Positions 47,078 to 61,249 of a stretch of 64,000 nt of DNA are shown here, piece after piece; positions within the stretch are counted from its first letter, which is position 1, and each line of letters begins with the position of its first letter. Below the pieces are notes generated by a model. The model saw only the letters and a program-made list of their open reading frames with translations. It was not told the origin of the DNA and ran no database searches. Made by a program: the position numbers and the translations under genes. This DNA comes from Apricaphanius iberus (Eukaryota; Chordata; Actinopteri; Cyprinodontiformes; Aphaniidae), in contig JAPXFQ010002841.1 in NCBI GenBank assembly GCA_028564705.1, positions 520,001-584,000 of the forward strand. The letters run 5' to 3'.

Positions 47078-49920
47078 ATTAAACCCTTGGTGTCTCATCA
47101 AAGGTAAGAAGCTTAATTTGAAAGGTACAAATGTCAGGTGCTGCCGCTCTGACCCGTCTAAAAAGCACTTCTGAGTAATCTTTTTTGGATAACCTTCTAT
47201 CTATTTAATTGGTTCGTTATCCTTCTTGGGTAAGAAGAGAGATTATTTAGCCAATATGCTATTAAGAGTGCAGACAGCAGCTTTGTTTTGTTAGCAATAT
47301 AAGGTTTGTAAATCTAAATAGTTAATATTTTACCGATGCCTCCTTGCATTATGCAAATTAAGCACTGAAGAATTCACTTGCCTTCTTTGACATATCAACA
47401 CAGACGTTGATATAAATCTACTTCTATTGATTCAATTGAAAGATTTAAAAAAAGCATCAGTCACCTTCTAAACCTGAGTAGTGGGCTGCGTAACAACCAA
47501 GAAACCAAACATGTCCAAAGTGAGACTAAATAACTCACAGCTTCTTAGATCATTTGTTCGCAACCACTGCTAGTAGCATATACAGCATGTTGCAACATAA
47601 ACCTAAACTGACAACAGAGAACTCATAATATATGCATTACTGAGAGAATATTGTACTTTGTCTGAGGCAGATGTTATTTTGGGTAATGTTTCATTATTAC
47701 AACAGGGAGGTGGGTGGGTGACGGGGTCGTCGAGTACAAAAGGAAGATGTGTGAGAGACTGAGAGTGAAATGGATGGATTAATAGACTAAATGAGGGAAA
47801 ATGAGAAGAACATGAGGACAAAATGGCTTACCAGGAAAAAAAGCCACTAATATGCCAAAGATGCACATCACACACACAGACTCTTAGTCAAGTTTTTTTA
47901 GTGTGTAGATATATTTGCTGAAGAAAAAACATGAATTATTTGTGTTGCAGTTAATTTCTGCACAGCAGTAGTGAAAGTATCAAACCAGCAAGCTGTACTT
48001 ATTTTTTATGTACAAAAGTCTTTGATTGGATTCCTCCAACACATGATTTGTATTCAGCTCCCATTTTCAGTATATTCTGAAGCTTAATTAATCAAACCTA
48101 ACAACTACCTGACATGCTCAGAAAAAAATGCCACATATATTTATTCTACTGATGAAGGATTAATTTTAATCCACTGAGAGATAGAACTATAAAACCATGG
48201 ATTCATTTAGATGAATTGAAGTTAAACAAGAAAGAAATAGGTTTGACTTGTTTAAATTGTTTATCATATTTAAGCAACATCTAAATATAGTATATAAACA
48301 ATGAGCATCTCACATATTCACAAAATAAATCACTTTGTAATGGCACTGTGATACTTTAACAAACTAGACAGTTGAAATTAGGAAATATTTGTCTATACCA
48401 TGTATCTATCCAATTGAAACAATTATTTTCAAGGAGCATAAGATAAATAAGATCCCTCAGGCTTTTAATAAATATATAAGAAAAAGAAATACGTTTTAAA
48501 TGATTAAATAAGTGATTTTTATGAAGGAAAAACATGATTGATTGGGGCTGTTAGGGATCATAAATATAATATAAAATGTTAGTCTTTAACATTGTAAAGA
48601 TTACCTTTATAATTTTTATTGTCTATATGATCTACCTATATGGTACACCCCACAGTTTCCCAAGTAAATAAGTGTAAAAGGCTTTAGTTAAATTCATTCC
48701 TTGTGTAAGCTCAAACCTCAAAATGCTGCAGATATTCAAGGTAAAATGTTTCTATTCTTTATTTTTATTTAGCAGAATGCAGAAATTATAGTCACTCTTC
48801 TCAGGTTTTCTGAATATTTTTTGTTTCTTGGTCCTTGAATAGTTAACAAGTTTATTCTTTAGTTTCTATTAGTCTTGCCTCAAAACACACACGCTCTAAA
48901 AAATATGCTGGCTCAACTTAAAAAAATAGTTGTACCATTTTGCATTGATCTTTTCAAGTAATTCCATTATTGAATAATTCCCACGAAACATTCACAGCTG
49001 GACTAACTCAGTTAGTTTAGTACAACCAACATCAATTGTTTTGTACTCTACAACCTTAATTATATTGAAACAACTAAATTTTTGTATCAAAGCTTTGGAT
49101 CTAATAATGGGTAAAATTACTATATTAAAGTTGTTATAAAACCTTGTCATTTACTTTCAAATTACTTACAAATTGTTACATCAACTTTATTGATTATTAA
49201 CAACATATTTTCTTAAGTCAGAATAAAATAGACATGGCATTTCCAGTTTTATTGGCAATATGTATTTATTTTGACCAACTCAAAACAATAAAATAATTTC
49301 CAATCTTTTGTTGGGAAATGTTACTTTCACCTGGATGTTATCACCTATTCTTCAGCTTCTGGAAAACAACTAGAAGAAAAAATACATTTAAAACCAACTC
49401 ATACTAGAAAGTTATCTGGGTGAGTATATATATTTTATGCCATAGATAAGGGTAGGTTGTAAAAAAACACAAACAGAAAAACAAAAGGTCATGAGTCTAA
49501 ATAGTACCAAATCCGACCTCCTCCTTGACAATTTAATAGCATAGTGTTTTATGCTGAAAAAGATTATGTTTCTCCTTCACAGATGAAAGATGCAGTAAAC
49601 TGCAGCAGCATTGAAAGAGACAGATTTGAATTTTCAGACAAGCTGTCTTACTCTCTACCCCTCTGTGCCTTCTTGTGCTCTTCTTTCACTAATTCCTCTT
49701 TAATCTATAGTCAACACCTCACGAGCTCCCTTCTGTCTCCAGTTCCTTGCAAACCCACATGCACGTGTATGAAACACGCAAGCATAATGTGCGAGACTTA
49801 AAAGCAAAGCCAGATTGTCACTGCAGAGTGCATATTTTGATTTGCAGTAAAATGACAAACCTCTGTAGCTTGTAATATATAATTTGCTTAATTTTACCAT
49901 AGGCAGGTTTAAACATAAAG

Positions 49921-50524
49921 CCTAGTTTATACTCTGTCAACAAGTTTGAACCCACGTGCAAACATATTGACGGAGACATTTTCCTTATACTTCTCTGTTG
50001 GTGTGTCAGTGTTGTGAAGCAATTCTCCAAACCCTTTCTGGCTGGTCTGCCTACCATTGCCGTGACAACTCTAGTTGATGACAGTTTATTTACTTTAGCT
50101 TGTAAACCCATATTAATTCATGGAGCAACGACTGGCAGAGAGGGAATCTTGACTTAGCTGTAAAAACCTTTTACTAAAAGTGCAGCTCATTGACTACTCT
50201 AAAAATGCATGTGAACAAAGCTGCCTGATTTGTCCTTAACCACACTTCAAAATTGCCAAAAGAAAGTAAGTATTAAATAAACTGGCCTTGAAATATAAAG
50301 CATCTAGTGCTGCATTGACTACTTGTTACATTGACTATAGAGACCAGTTCTGTTAAAATAATTTTGTACTGATGTTGGGCTGACCAATCACAGACGTCCG
50401 CTGCCCAACGACAAACGGCTCTATACCGTTTGTCGTTGGGTGCCGGTTGAAGCGCCTTTGCATAGTGATGGATAATGGCGCTGTATGTCTCTGCACCTCC
50501 GGAGTCAGAGAAGCATAAACTAGG
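49921..50524. mobile_element. TIR element, full-length copy (partial copy at 15442)
   Basis: The termini CCTAGTTTATACT at the left and AGCATAAACTAGG at the right form an inverted repeat. The right half, read on the minus strand, is collinear with 15442-15740. A short internal palindrome around AACGACAAACGG / CCGTTTGTCGTT lies at about 50407-50440. The target duplication is ambiguous. No transposase was recognised. Confidence 0.7.
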
Positions 50525-50926
50525 CTTAAAGCCTGACGAGAAAGCCTCCAGATTTATTGTTACGGTATTAGATCTGTGTTGTGCCACTCTAAATGAAAGT
50601 GCATGCCATGAATTGCCTCTCCTCATAAATCCTGCATTGAGTGACTCTCCAATAGTTCAGTACTGCTTAAAACTTGTCCCTAGAATAAAGTTCTTCAGCA
50701 CCCCATTAAATCTGTTTGCCTGGAGATTTACTCACTTGTTTATGTAGCTTCGTCCACACCAAAGCTCAACTCAAACATTATGGCAGTTTAAAAATATGAT
50801 CTATACATATATAATATATGATAGGAATAGCTAAAGGAAACATTTTCAAAATGTCCAAAATGTTGTATGCTAAAAACAATTTAAAATGATCCTACACGAG
50901 TGATGTAATCAATGCACTTGAACATG

Positions 50927-50928
<2 letters not shown>

Positions 50929-51001
<73 letters not shown>
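50929..51001. repeat. (TA)n microsatellite
   Basis: About 36 AT units with one ATTTA interruption. Confidence 0.92.
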
Positions 51002-51004
<3 letters not shown>

Positions 51005-53374
51005 TCTTGCAAAGTGTAATAAAAACAGATCTCTAATAAATAACCATGTAAAGTAAATCCGCCTTCATTGTGCTATGTGTGAAGCTTTCTTTAAATTTTG
51101 ACTGTTCAGGTGAAATTACATGGCAGGAGGTGTGGTGAGAAATCTCCCAGCAAACCCCCCAAAATAGGAAGCAGACCCTTTGAAATTAACCAGTATCTTT
51201 ATTTTAGTAATTTATTGTTATTCTTATTTTTTTAAAGAAAGCCATGCATAACTTTATAAATGAAAAGTAATTATTTTAAAAAATACTATTTTAAAAACAA
51301 TATGTGCTTTTTATCTCCAAATGAATCTGTTCATTCTAATCATTCTAATGGTAATGTCTTTTATATTTCACATTATCATTATTCTTGACATTTTGAGGGA
51401 TGACTACCCAGATCAGGATATAGATAAAATTAATAAATTAGAAACAGTAATATTGATTAAAAGCTTTATGAATAAAAACTGAGAATAAGTAGAGAAACTT
51501 ATGGTACGTAAAATATTACTAGCAGTACCTCCATAAATGGGATTATTCCCCACTGTAAGGCAAGGCAAGGCAATTTCATTTGTATTGCACACTTTCAACC
51601 ACAGCGTAATTCAAGGCGTAAAACAAATGTGAATGACTCAGCCTGTGTTGTGGAAGGTAAACAAGACATAGATATTACAATGCAGAATCAAGCATCCTTA
51701 GGAGCCTGTTAAATGTCTACCACATTCTGTCATGGCAATGTCTCACACCTGCAGCAACTGTGATAGCACTCACATAAATTTACAAAGGGGATACTCACAC
51801 AAAGTCAGATTAATACTATGTGACATGCCAAAGGTTTCATTCATTTTTTTACATGTTACAAAAATGAATTTGATGTGAATGTGATTATTTAAAACTGAAA
51901 ATGATTTAGGTAAATCTCAGATATGTTATTGTTGTCTTACTGCAGTGCTCTACAAATAAGCATAATTTCCATCATTGGCAACATCTTTTATTAACTTGTA
52001 TCACTTTTAAACTTCCATATCTGGCAAGAAAAACAAATAAATAAATAAATTCACCTAATGCAGATTAAAGTAGTTTTCCAGTTAAATCATTTTCCAACTT
52101 ATCATTGATTTTGTTATCTTCCAACACACCTTCAACTTCCACGAGTTGCCTGGTTTGAAAAAAAGAAATCTTCGACTAGAAAGCAACATTTTGTACGTAT
52201 CAACCTTGAACACTGAATACTACTGCTGAAAGTAAAATTATGTTGCAAATTATACCAAAAAGTTGGAGGAAAGGATGTAATGACCCTACAATTCCTGTAT
52301 AAGAGGTGTACATGGAGGCACACCAGCACAAATACACAGGTGAGATTGCACAGCTTGCACAACGTCAAGCCTATTCTGCAATGCATGCAGTGCCAGGCCT
52401 TCTTTTGTTAAGCTGTCAGATTGGTTGTGTAGCATGTATGGGCAGCGGGGTTGCAGAGAGCACAGAGGGGAGGAAAGAGGGTGCAGTTAACACTGAAGAT
52501 GCAATAAAGCTCAACAGAGATGTCTGGTTGTTTGTCGTCAGAGCGCTGATTTATGCCAATGGACGATCACCTTGAGTTAGTGTAATTAGCACCTCATCTT
52601 CCCCTCTTTGAGTATTTGTTTTAGATGTTATTATCTAATTTTTCTTTTCTTCTCTGGCCTCCAAGTTCTTTAGACTGTCCTCCATCCGGCCTCAGTTCAC
52701 TACAGTTTATTTGAATTAAAGAGAAACTAAATCTTAGCTCAGAGGCAGAAACCTCTCCCTCTGCTTCACAGCTTTGTGTTCTGTTCCGCAATAAGACTCC
52801 AATTTAAGAAGTCCCATCTGGCCACAGCTCTTAAACATCCCTTTGTAACAGCACAAAGCATGTTTCAGTATTTTGTTCCGTTTGCACTGTGCTCACACAG
52901 TAATTTTTTTTCAGACTTAAGCATAGGCCACTCAGATAAATTGGTGCAATGTTTTGGAGCTTCTTTGCATTTTTGCATTGTTTGTAAAACAATGGGACTG
53001 AATGCCATTAGAGGCAATGGGGTGCTACATTTCTGACTGTGCAATGGTCACATCAAGTGGTCACAGTTTAGAGACCCACACAGCTCTTATCTGATGCTCA
53101 TTGGTTGTTGCACTCAGTTGTTAAATGACACTTCTCATCTCAAATGGATACATCTCCGACGGTGTCTTTGCCACATTCTTCTCAATAAATGGATGGATGA
53201 GAGGTATTAGGTGTCTAAGGTTCGGCTCAGCAACCTGTCACAGCACTTAGCTCTGCCATGAAGACAGATGGCTCAGGAAAGGCAAATTTATGCATTGTGC
53301 ACAGAGACTAAATAAGCTTTTACTTGTTTCAATATTATTTCCAGTTTCTGTCTCTTTTTCTTTTTCATTTCTCA

Positions 53375-53463
53375 AAATATCTTTCCTTTTGCCAGGCCGC
53401 AGTTGCAAAGAATATCATTATTAAGCTGTTCAGCCTGGATAAATAAAGGTTTAAAAAAAAAAA
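53375..53463 (+). mobile_element. LINE-type 3' tail fragment
   Basis: CCAGGCCGCAGTTGCAAAGA, then CCTGGATAAATAAAGG and an A-run, match the 3' tail shared by many fish retroelements. No coding region is attached. Confidence 0.5.
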
Positions 53464-54214
53464 GCTGGTCATTGAACCTAGCTTTGTGACAAGAATGAAA
53501 TACCTTCTTTGAAAGGTTTGGGCATTAGTGGGCCTCTCCGGTTCTCACTGTGCAAAAATGGTGAAAGGTGGGGAAGGGAGATAGAATTTAAGAAGCAATG
53601 AATGATGTGTAGCAAATTTACATAATTTTTACATATCATGTCTGATAAAGTTGCAACATGCAGAACGTATTCTGCCACAAATAACTTTAGCGCATTAGCA
53701 CGATTATTGCTTTAATGTGTTTTCTTATCTACGAGTGCTGACCAGTTTCATATAAACCTCATCCCTCTCCTAGCAAACACATACAATTTTTCTAATGCAC
53801 CATATATTTTCCATTTCATTTTTCAACATGACATAAATTCTTGCTGATGTCAAATGAAATTTAATCTCATTACAGAGTGGGCCTATTAACCTCAAACCAC
53901 TTATGAAAACAAGGTTTCATGTCAGAAGGTTTTTTTCACGTACCCCACAACACCTTTGTGTTTTAACTCTCGCATTCCACTTGCCATGACCCCACTTTCA
54001 CCCTACTACCCCCCCCCACACACACTATCCGCCTTCTACTTCTTAACCTATAACCTCCCCTTTTCATACAGTTAAGCCTCCTTTTTTCACATTTGTTTCC
54101 AGCCATATCTTTTAATGGGTTTCTTCATAATTCCCAGAACCACCACCTGCAATAAAGTAGAGTAAGTGTGATGCAATCATGTAAACTACCCATACCCCAA
54201 CAGTCCTTACGTTT

Positions 54215-54664
54215 CTTACACACCAAAAGCAATAGACGTGACCAAAGAGTCAGGTTTACATGTAAACACGTCAGAAGCAGATTTGCATCACGGAAAAGCT
54301 TTTCTGACCGATTTGCGTGACCAAGTAGTGCGGCTAGTGCGTTTCAGGGGCGAATATGGGCTGCATTTTATGTCTGCCGCAGAAGTTGGAGAAATCTCAA
54401 CTACAGCTTCAAGTCGCACTGCCACAATCAAGCTGACGGGTGTCAGTGATGCTGTGACTGAGTGAATGAAGTCACAGCATCATCACATGTAAACTGATAA
54501 ACACCGTGGCTATCCTTTCACATTTCTCCCTCACGCGAGTGAAAATGGCATATTTTAAAGTGCGGACAGTTCGCTTTGGACACGCTTCAAGATGCGAATG
54601 TGCAAGTGACCAGCTAGGGGCGTGTCATGCTTTTTGGTCGAGTCCATCGTGTTCGGTGTGTAAG
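54215..54664. mobile_element. 450-bp TIR element (MITE)
   Basis: It starts CTTACACACCAAAAGC and ends with GGTGTGTAAG (inverted CTTACACACCGAA). The interior is markedly more GC-rich than its surroundings and contains a 75-codon open frame with no recognisable domain, which I do not call as a gene. Confidence 0.65.
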
Positions 54665-57226
54665 CACCATTACTCATTTAGCTGAACAACAATAGTCACG
54701 ATTTGTAAGCATGTGTGTATGTCCAGTCCTCTCAAGTACTTGAAAGAATGAATGTTTATGCCTAATATCATGCAAACAACTGTAAGAGTTGCAGTATCAT
54801 TTTTGTGTCACATCTACATAATTGCTTTGTACCAGTTAGCATTATAAAACTTTCATGAGAATGGATCATGCGAACATATAAACCCACTCCGACATTTTAT
54901 CAGCTGGCATTCAAAATAAGAATTAGTTGCAGGCAATGTCTTTAGAGAAAGAAAGCACCCTTTGAGGAAGATATGACCTGTATTTCAATTGGTTCTCTGT
55001 TATATATCAAATAAATATACCAAATTGAGCAGAAATATTTACGATCACTAATCAGGGTCCCTTACACTTAAAATTGGGTAGATTGCTTGCCTTTTTGTGC
55101 GATCAAGACAAGATACTCAAATCTGTTTGCTTCATTTTTCAGATGGATCATCAAAATACCGAATAAGTAAGAATGCACCCTTACATTGAGTTTAACAGCA
55201 TGGTATATTATTACTGAATGTTCATTTGTAATGCTGGTTTTAAGGAACTTTTTTGCCAAACCCGCAAGAGCTCAAATTTTGAAAATTGACAAATCTTCTC
55301 TGCCAATAACTAAATTATGAGGGCTTGAATTGTATGTCTCACACATCGCTTTTACACACAAAAAAACCCTACACCTCTCGATGTCACTGAGTCAGTGATG
55401 AGCAAATCTCAGAGGAACTTCTTTCTACTTCAAACAGCATGTAGCTTTGAAGAGCGCTGTAGGATTCAGGGCTTCTCCAACTGCTGGCATCGCATGACTG
55501 ACCGTCACAAGCTGTTGGTCATCCTCCCTTCACCACTCCATTCCCTGTTAATGAGCATCTCTCCCTTCTTCAATCTTTTTGCTTTTCAAGCATCAACCTA
55601 CAAGCTCTGCTGTGAATCTCTGCCCAAAGTCCAAAACCCTTCCGTCCTCACTTTTCTCCTCCTCAACTCTGCTGTTCTCTTGGCATCTTACTGATCTGCC
55701 TATCTCTGTCAATGTGGCAGTGGAGTGCTTCCAATCCAGATTCCAAGCCTTCTTTTGACTGAGATGATTGTTCATTTATTTCACCATCTGCCACGGTGAA
55801 CATAGACAACACAAATATTACCTCAAATATAAAAGACACGCCCCCCCCCCACCCCCCAACTCCCATACTGCAGTTGCTATTTCAAGGATTTTGCCAGCAG
55901 GATAACAACCTGCAGAGCTGTGTGTCTGCTGTGTGAGCATGTTTTGAGCCGGTGTTATGTGTGAACTCCAGATTGGCTCATCTTGCTTGAGTCCCTGGGG
56001 AGAGCCTGATTCAAAAACAGAAACTCATAAATCAGCCTGTCCCTAAACTCACTCCTTTAGTCCTTCAACTCCCTGCTCTGTCTTTCATCTCTCCATCCTC
56101 AAATCCCATTGCTCCTCCTCCAGCAGCGCCTCTAAGAGGGGGCTGAGGCATCAATGACGCAGATACATCAGGATTCCCTCTTTCTTCCAGTTACAATCCC
56201 TCTACTTACTTTTTATTCTCTATAAAATATAAGAAGTATTAATTTTCTGTGATCAAGACTCTTGTATTTGACAATGAAAATTATTCTGAGTAACTTTGTA
56301 TCAACCAGAATTATGATTACAGCATTAGGATAAAAGTATTCATGTTTTTTAAGGTCTTGCAATAAAAGAGAAGTACAGTTCAGAAACTCGTTATTGTGGT
56401 GTGTTGTGAACAGGACAAACTGTAGTATTGTAATTCCATGGTGAAATTCCAATTACTGTCATCTATTACATCATATAACCACAATCTGTATGCTTCCAAG
56501 TGTGCTAAAGAAGAACAATTGAGGCTGTAAGGACAGGGGGAGACGAAGCCCTAAATAGAACAGCTATATCTGATGGGGACTGGCCTTAAACCTGCATTGC
56601 ATCACACACTCGTGCATACCACAGAATTTTAAATATGCCTGAAACAATAAAACAATCCACACTGAGGCACTCCATTCCTTATTTGTACTGTATATACAGA
56701 GTCATACACTCTATAAACAAACACGTCATTTTTATTCCTCTGATATTAATGTTATTACTAAACCAAAAGCAATACTTAAGTATTCAGTAATTTCTCTATT
56801 TATTTTCTCTATTTGTTTTTTTTTTTATTCTTTGTTACAACGAGCACAAACAGCACAACACACTACTGATGAAAATCTGTGCTCACACATAGCAACATAA
56901 ATATGGAAGTATTTGCAATGGTACGACTCAAAAGGAAGGTGCAATGCAATGTTCTCTAGGTCTAAGATGGTTAGAACATTTGCAACCCTTGCGGTGAGGT
57001 AGCCTTTTTTTTTATAAACTATGCATGTTGCCACCCTGCTTTACGTACAATAGATCTTTCTGGATACTCCGGCTTTCTGTCACCAACATGGGTGTTTAAC
57101 CTCTTTGTTGCCCTGTTGTAGATTGCCAACCTGTTCAAGATGCACCGTATATCTTGCTTGTTGAGTGTTGGATATTTACACCAGCCTCAACCATGAGGTA
57201 TTTTTAAAGTAATCCATATGGGGTGC

Positions 57227-58034
57227 CAAAGTGCTCAAAATTAAATGAATAAAACCTTATGATGTAAATGATTACATTAATAAATATTAGACAAATATGT
57301 GACAATAAAATTATGAAAAAACGTAATTCATATAAACGTTTAAACTCATTATCATGAAATATTGCATGAAACAATGAGTTCATTGATATAAAACATTATT
57401 TTATTGTAAAAGGTTTTATAATATATTTTATTTTTCAGTCAATTTTATTTAATTTTATTAGTTTTTATCCAAAATGTCTTTTTTCAAAAAATCAGCTCTT
57501 ATTTCATATAGTGTTTTCCTCAATGACTTATATTTTCCAAAAAAGAATTTATCCACTGAACGAGATCATCAGCCAATCTTAATCACTGTGGGACCTGTAT
57601 GCGCATTGGCTGGTGCAGCCATTCTCACTGACTGCTAGCAGCCTGCTGTAGCTTAGCATGGCATTGTAACTCTACGCTCGGAGCTACTGGAACTTCGACA
57701 CCTCCAGTTACTCTGCCTGATGAAATTGAGAGAAATTATCATATTTATGGAATAACGATAACTATCGGAGGATTATGAAATAAAAGCTGATTTTATGACA
57801 AAATACATTTTGGAATAAAAACTAATGAAAATTAAAATGACTGAAAAATAAAATATATTATAAAATCTCATTTTAAAGTGACATGAAAAATATTTAATAA
57901 TAAAGAGCTCAAAATGTTATATGAATTGAGTTTTTTTATAATTTCATTGTCACATAATATATTTGTCTAATATTTTTTAAACTACACATTTATATCATAA
58001 TGTTTTATTTATTTATTTAATCTTGAGCACTTTG
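57227..58034. mobile_element. long fold-back element with ~280-bp inverted arms
   Basis: The left arm (about 57227-57515) begins CAAAGTGCTCAA. The right arm (about 57770-58034) ends TTGAGCACTTTG, its reverse complement. Inside, both arms share blocks such as TTATAATATATTTTATTTTT, CAGTCA-TTTTA, TTAGTTTTTAT-CCAAAATGT and AAATCAGCT, in inverted order. The arms are AT-rich; the ~255-bp loop is GC-richer and contains no coding sequence I recognise. Confidence 0.8.
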
Positions 58035-59270
58035 AAGGTCTATAAATCAAATAAAAAAGACTCAACAACAGAACTGTAGCAAAGTAGAAATAAGTTGCAG
58101 CTGAAAGATGTTGGATTAATGAAATGTTTCCTAATATGGCCAGTTACTTTGTTGCCCTCAAGATCAGCATCGGTCTCAAGACCGCTTCTTTAGGTTTGTG
58201 GTCTCTTTGCATGGAGGGCATTTTACTCTGTCTTGTCTCTGTGTTGGGCAGGTCGGTCTGGATTTTTTTTAAGAGAGACAGGTCAGGCTAATTTCTGATT
58301 TACTTTTTGTCCATGTCTTATGAATAAGAGTGAAAAAGGACCTTCTCAAAAACTACTAATTAGCTAATAACAACTTAAAATTATTGGTAGTATAAAGATT
58401 ACCACAGCTGCACTTGCCAGTGGTTGCTCTTGCACTGATCTAATTACAAAGAACCTGTACTGCCTGTATCCGTTATCTATGGTTATTGCCATAGAAACGG
58501 GTTAACTTAAATGCAAATAAGGTTAAAGATAAAATAACTAAGTAAATAAAAAAATAATTAATTAATAAAACCACAATAGAACTCAGATCGTCACATGTAG
58601 AAGCAGAGCACTCAGACTGTATCCAAACGGACTTGCTGAGAGCGCTGAATGCATGCGCTTTTGATACGACCCTGGCTCAGCTAGTGAAAGGGGGATTTAC
58701 ATCTTTGTATTAATTGAAATAATAAAACATTTTAATCATAAAAGCGCAAGACAAATAAAATGCATAAAAGAAAGGGTCTACAAAAAGGAACTACTAAAGA
58801 ATTAAGAGTCTCAATAAAACAAAAGGTGCCCAAAAACACAGACCACAGGAAGCTTGAAATTAAAATGGGGTACTAAAAGAAGAATTAACTTATGACACTG
58901 TCTCTTTAACCGAAGTAAATCAAATGTTGTTATCCAAACTAAATCAGTAAAATATATGATAGACGACAGCAATATTTAGCCTGGTGGTAGTGGATGTTTC
59001 TTTCTGTTAGAACTACGTGGTTGTTTTCCACTGTCGCCATAAGCTTACTCAGGATGAGGAATAGCAATAAAGTGAGCACTTTAACTGGCTATGCTTCCTT
59101 AAACAGATTTAATATCAACTGACAATAAACAATCAAATGATAATGAATGTTGTGTATTATAAATGTAATTTAGAAAAAAAATGATTCTGTTCAATTGAAT
59201 ATGACATATCTTGAGCCCCCCCATTTTTCTTAAATGGTGTTATATGAATAAATTTAAATAAATTGAATAA

Positions 59271-59998
59271 TGCTGCGTTCACACCGCACAGTTAGTCTGC
59301 GTAAAGCAACGCACTCAACGCATGTACTGTGACGCACATACGTTGAGGCTTGCAATGTTTGCTTCTGAGCAAAAAAGAGTGCGTGGGCGTGGCTTCCTCT
59401 GTTGCCGTACGTTCTGAACTATAGCCGGTCGTATCAAGAGAGTGGCTTGGCTTTATTTGCTAGATAAAGCTAGACAACGTCAACATTGGGTGCATTAGCA
59501 CCCATTCTTCAGATGTATTGGGAGTTTGGGGAGTTTAACCATTTGCTCCAGGAGCTGCTTATGGATGAGGTTCACTCTCAGTGGGACTTCCTTCTGTCCC
59601 GCGCCTAATTTTATGACCTCCTAGGCCGCATCAGAGATCAAATCTCCTACCAGGACACCGACTACAGGTTATCTGTTCCTCCTGAGGAGAGCCTGTCCAT
59701 CTGTCTTCGGTAAGTGTTATTTCTTATTTTTGAAATCTTTGTAGTTGAAAATGTTTTCACTGGTCCCCTTTCATTCAAGATAGGTGTAGTGACATCACTA
59801 CAGTGAGACGGTAGCTGAACTTTTGCGTTTTTTGCTTTTGCTATGTTGCAGCTTGCAGCGTAAGTAACGCTTGAAAGGTTGACGGACCCACCGCAACCAA
59901 TGCACTGCAGAGATTCTGACAGACCTCTGCACTCAACCATAGACTTTACATGTAATCTTGCGGCAACTGACGCTAGGGTTTGGGGTGGTGTGAACGCA
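59271..59998 (+). mobile_element. Harbinger-type transposon remnant
   Basis: This 728-bp element has termini TGCTGCGTTCACACC at the left and TGCGTTCACACC at the right (minus strand), flanked by TAA on both sides (59268-59270 and 59999-60001), the expected TWA duplication. It contains the first-exon remnant of a Harbinger-type transposase (59513-59709), so it is a deletion derivative of an autonomous element. Confidence 0.82.
59513..59709 (+). pseudogene. Harbinger-like transposase first-exon remnant
   Basis: The frame from ATG reads MYWEFGEFNHLLQELLMDEV, then HSQWDFLLSRA followed by a stop, then FYDLLGRIRDQISYQDTDYR and LSVPPEESLSICLR, ending at a good donor (CG|GTAAGT). This matches the conserved N-terminal layout of HARBI1/PIF transposases in fish, where an (E)LSICLR-like segment ends an exon. 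The in-frame TAA and missing downstream exons make it a fossil. Confidence 0.75.
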
Positions 59999-61249
59999 TA
60001 AGAAGCTCCATCTGGGTAATATTACAAGATTGTTTTCTAGACTTCTTGTGTTTGCTGCAACTGTTCACCTGCTACAACTCTTTTTTCAGCTGGAAATAAA
60101 AGCAGTTTTAGTTTGCAACATATGTTGTACATTACAGTTATGATTTTGTTGCTTTTTTTACAGGTGTTGATTTTGCTGTTGCTTCTCAGTATGAGGTCTT
60201 TCATCCCAAAACAAGAAAGCATCATTATTATATATATATTTACAGGCCAGTGAAATGCCTTTATCTAAATACAAGAAAACATAGAGCTTTGACATGAAAA
60301 ATATTAGTAATTTGTTAGTCAAATTGACAACTTGCAAACCGTTAATGTGTTTCTATATTCTGAATCTTGAATAAAATCAGAATTGGGAAGAAATCAGAAG
60401 CAGAATGAAAACGTTTAATACATTTTGCAGGTGAGGGTGATATTTCCGTTTTTTCCTTTTCCATTACATATCTCAGTGAAGCCATGGTGAAGAATATCCC
60501 TGTCTTTTTAAAGTGCTACCAAAAACACTACAGCACGTGCACTGTGATAAATAATGCTGATCAGCAGTTTACAAACACTAATTTTTGCTATTATGATTGT
60601 ATTCGCTAATGGTTTTAATTAGGCTTTTTAAGTTTGCTGGATGAAATAATAAATGCACATGTAATTAATTAAGGTTCAAAAACAGAGCTCATTTTTAATT
60701 AATTAGTAATTGTCCCTAAACCACATTTTAACAAATTTGGCAATACGCTTTGAGCCAGTCTTTATAAAAACTTGCTTGCCCCTATTATTTAACTTCTCAT
60801 TAATTTCAAGAACCTTTACTTCAATATTTTCACTCCATGTTCTTTCATTATGATGTCATCTATTTTGTGCAGTGCACCAATCCCTCTTGCAGTCTCTCTA
60901 TCAGTATCTTGTTTAAACAGAGGAATGTGGCAACTTAGGGCAATATATACACAAGGATAAACCAGACTTGTGAAGGTTAATAGTTTTCTATCCAATACCG
61001 TGACTTATTTCTTTAAACTTTTTTCTATATTGTCACACAAGGAAGGGGCAGGTTGGATGTTGCTTTAAAATACTTCCACAGTTGTGCATCCAAGCCATAA
61101 ATTCCCCATCAAACTAGGTGAAATTTGATATATGCTATAAGGTTAAGGGAAGTGTGCTGGAAACAAAGAAAACTTTCAAAAATGGAAGTGGTAAGTATTT
61201 TTTTTAAATCAACAAAATGCAGTGAATGGGCAAAAGAGAAAACTAAATG

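Noticed and set aside
48885..49335. Possible further MITE beginning near CTCTAAAAAATATGCTGG
   Set aside because: The start resembles a common fish element, but I could not find a matching inverted terminus or target duplication.
52500..52575. Minus-strand RQTTR-like codons reminiscent of the Cav3 N-terminus
   Set aside because: A stop lies directly before it, no WC...NP segment follows, and there is no ATATCC donor; it is a chance match.
54238..54465. 75-codon plus-strand frame
   Set aside because: It lies wholly inside a TIR element, has no recognisable domain and no sign of splicing or conservation.
55842..55858. C-run that could form a G-quadruplex on the minus strand
   Set aside because: It is a short homopolymer-like stretch with no conserved context; sequence alone does not support a function.
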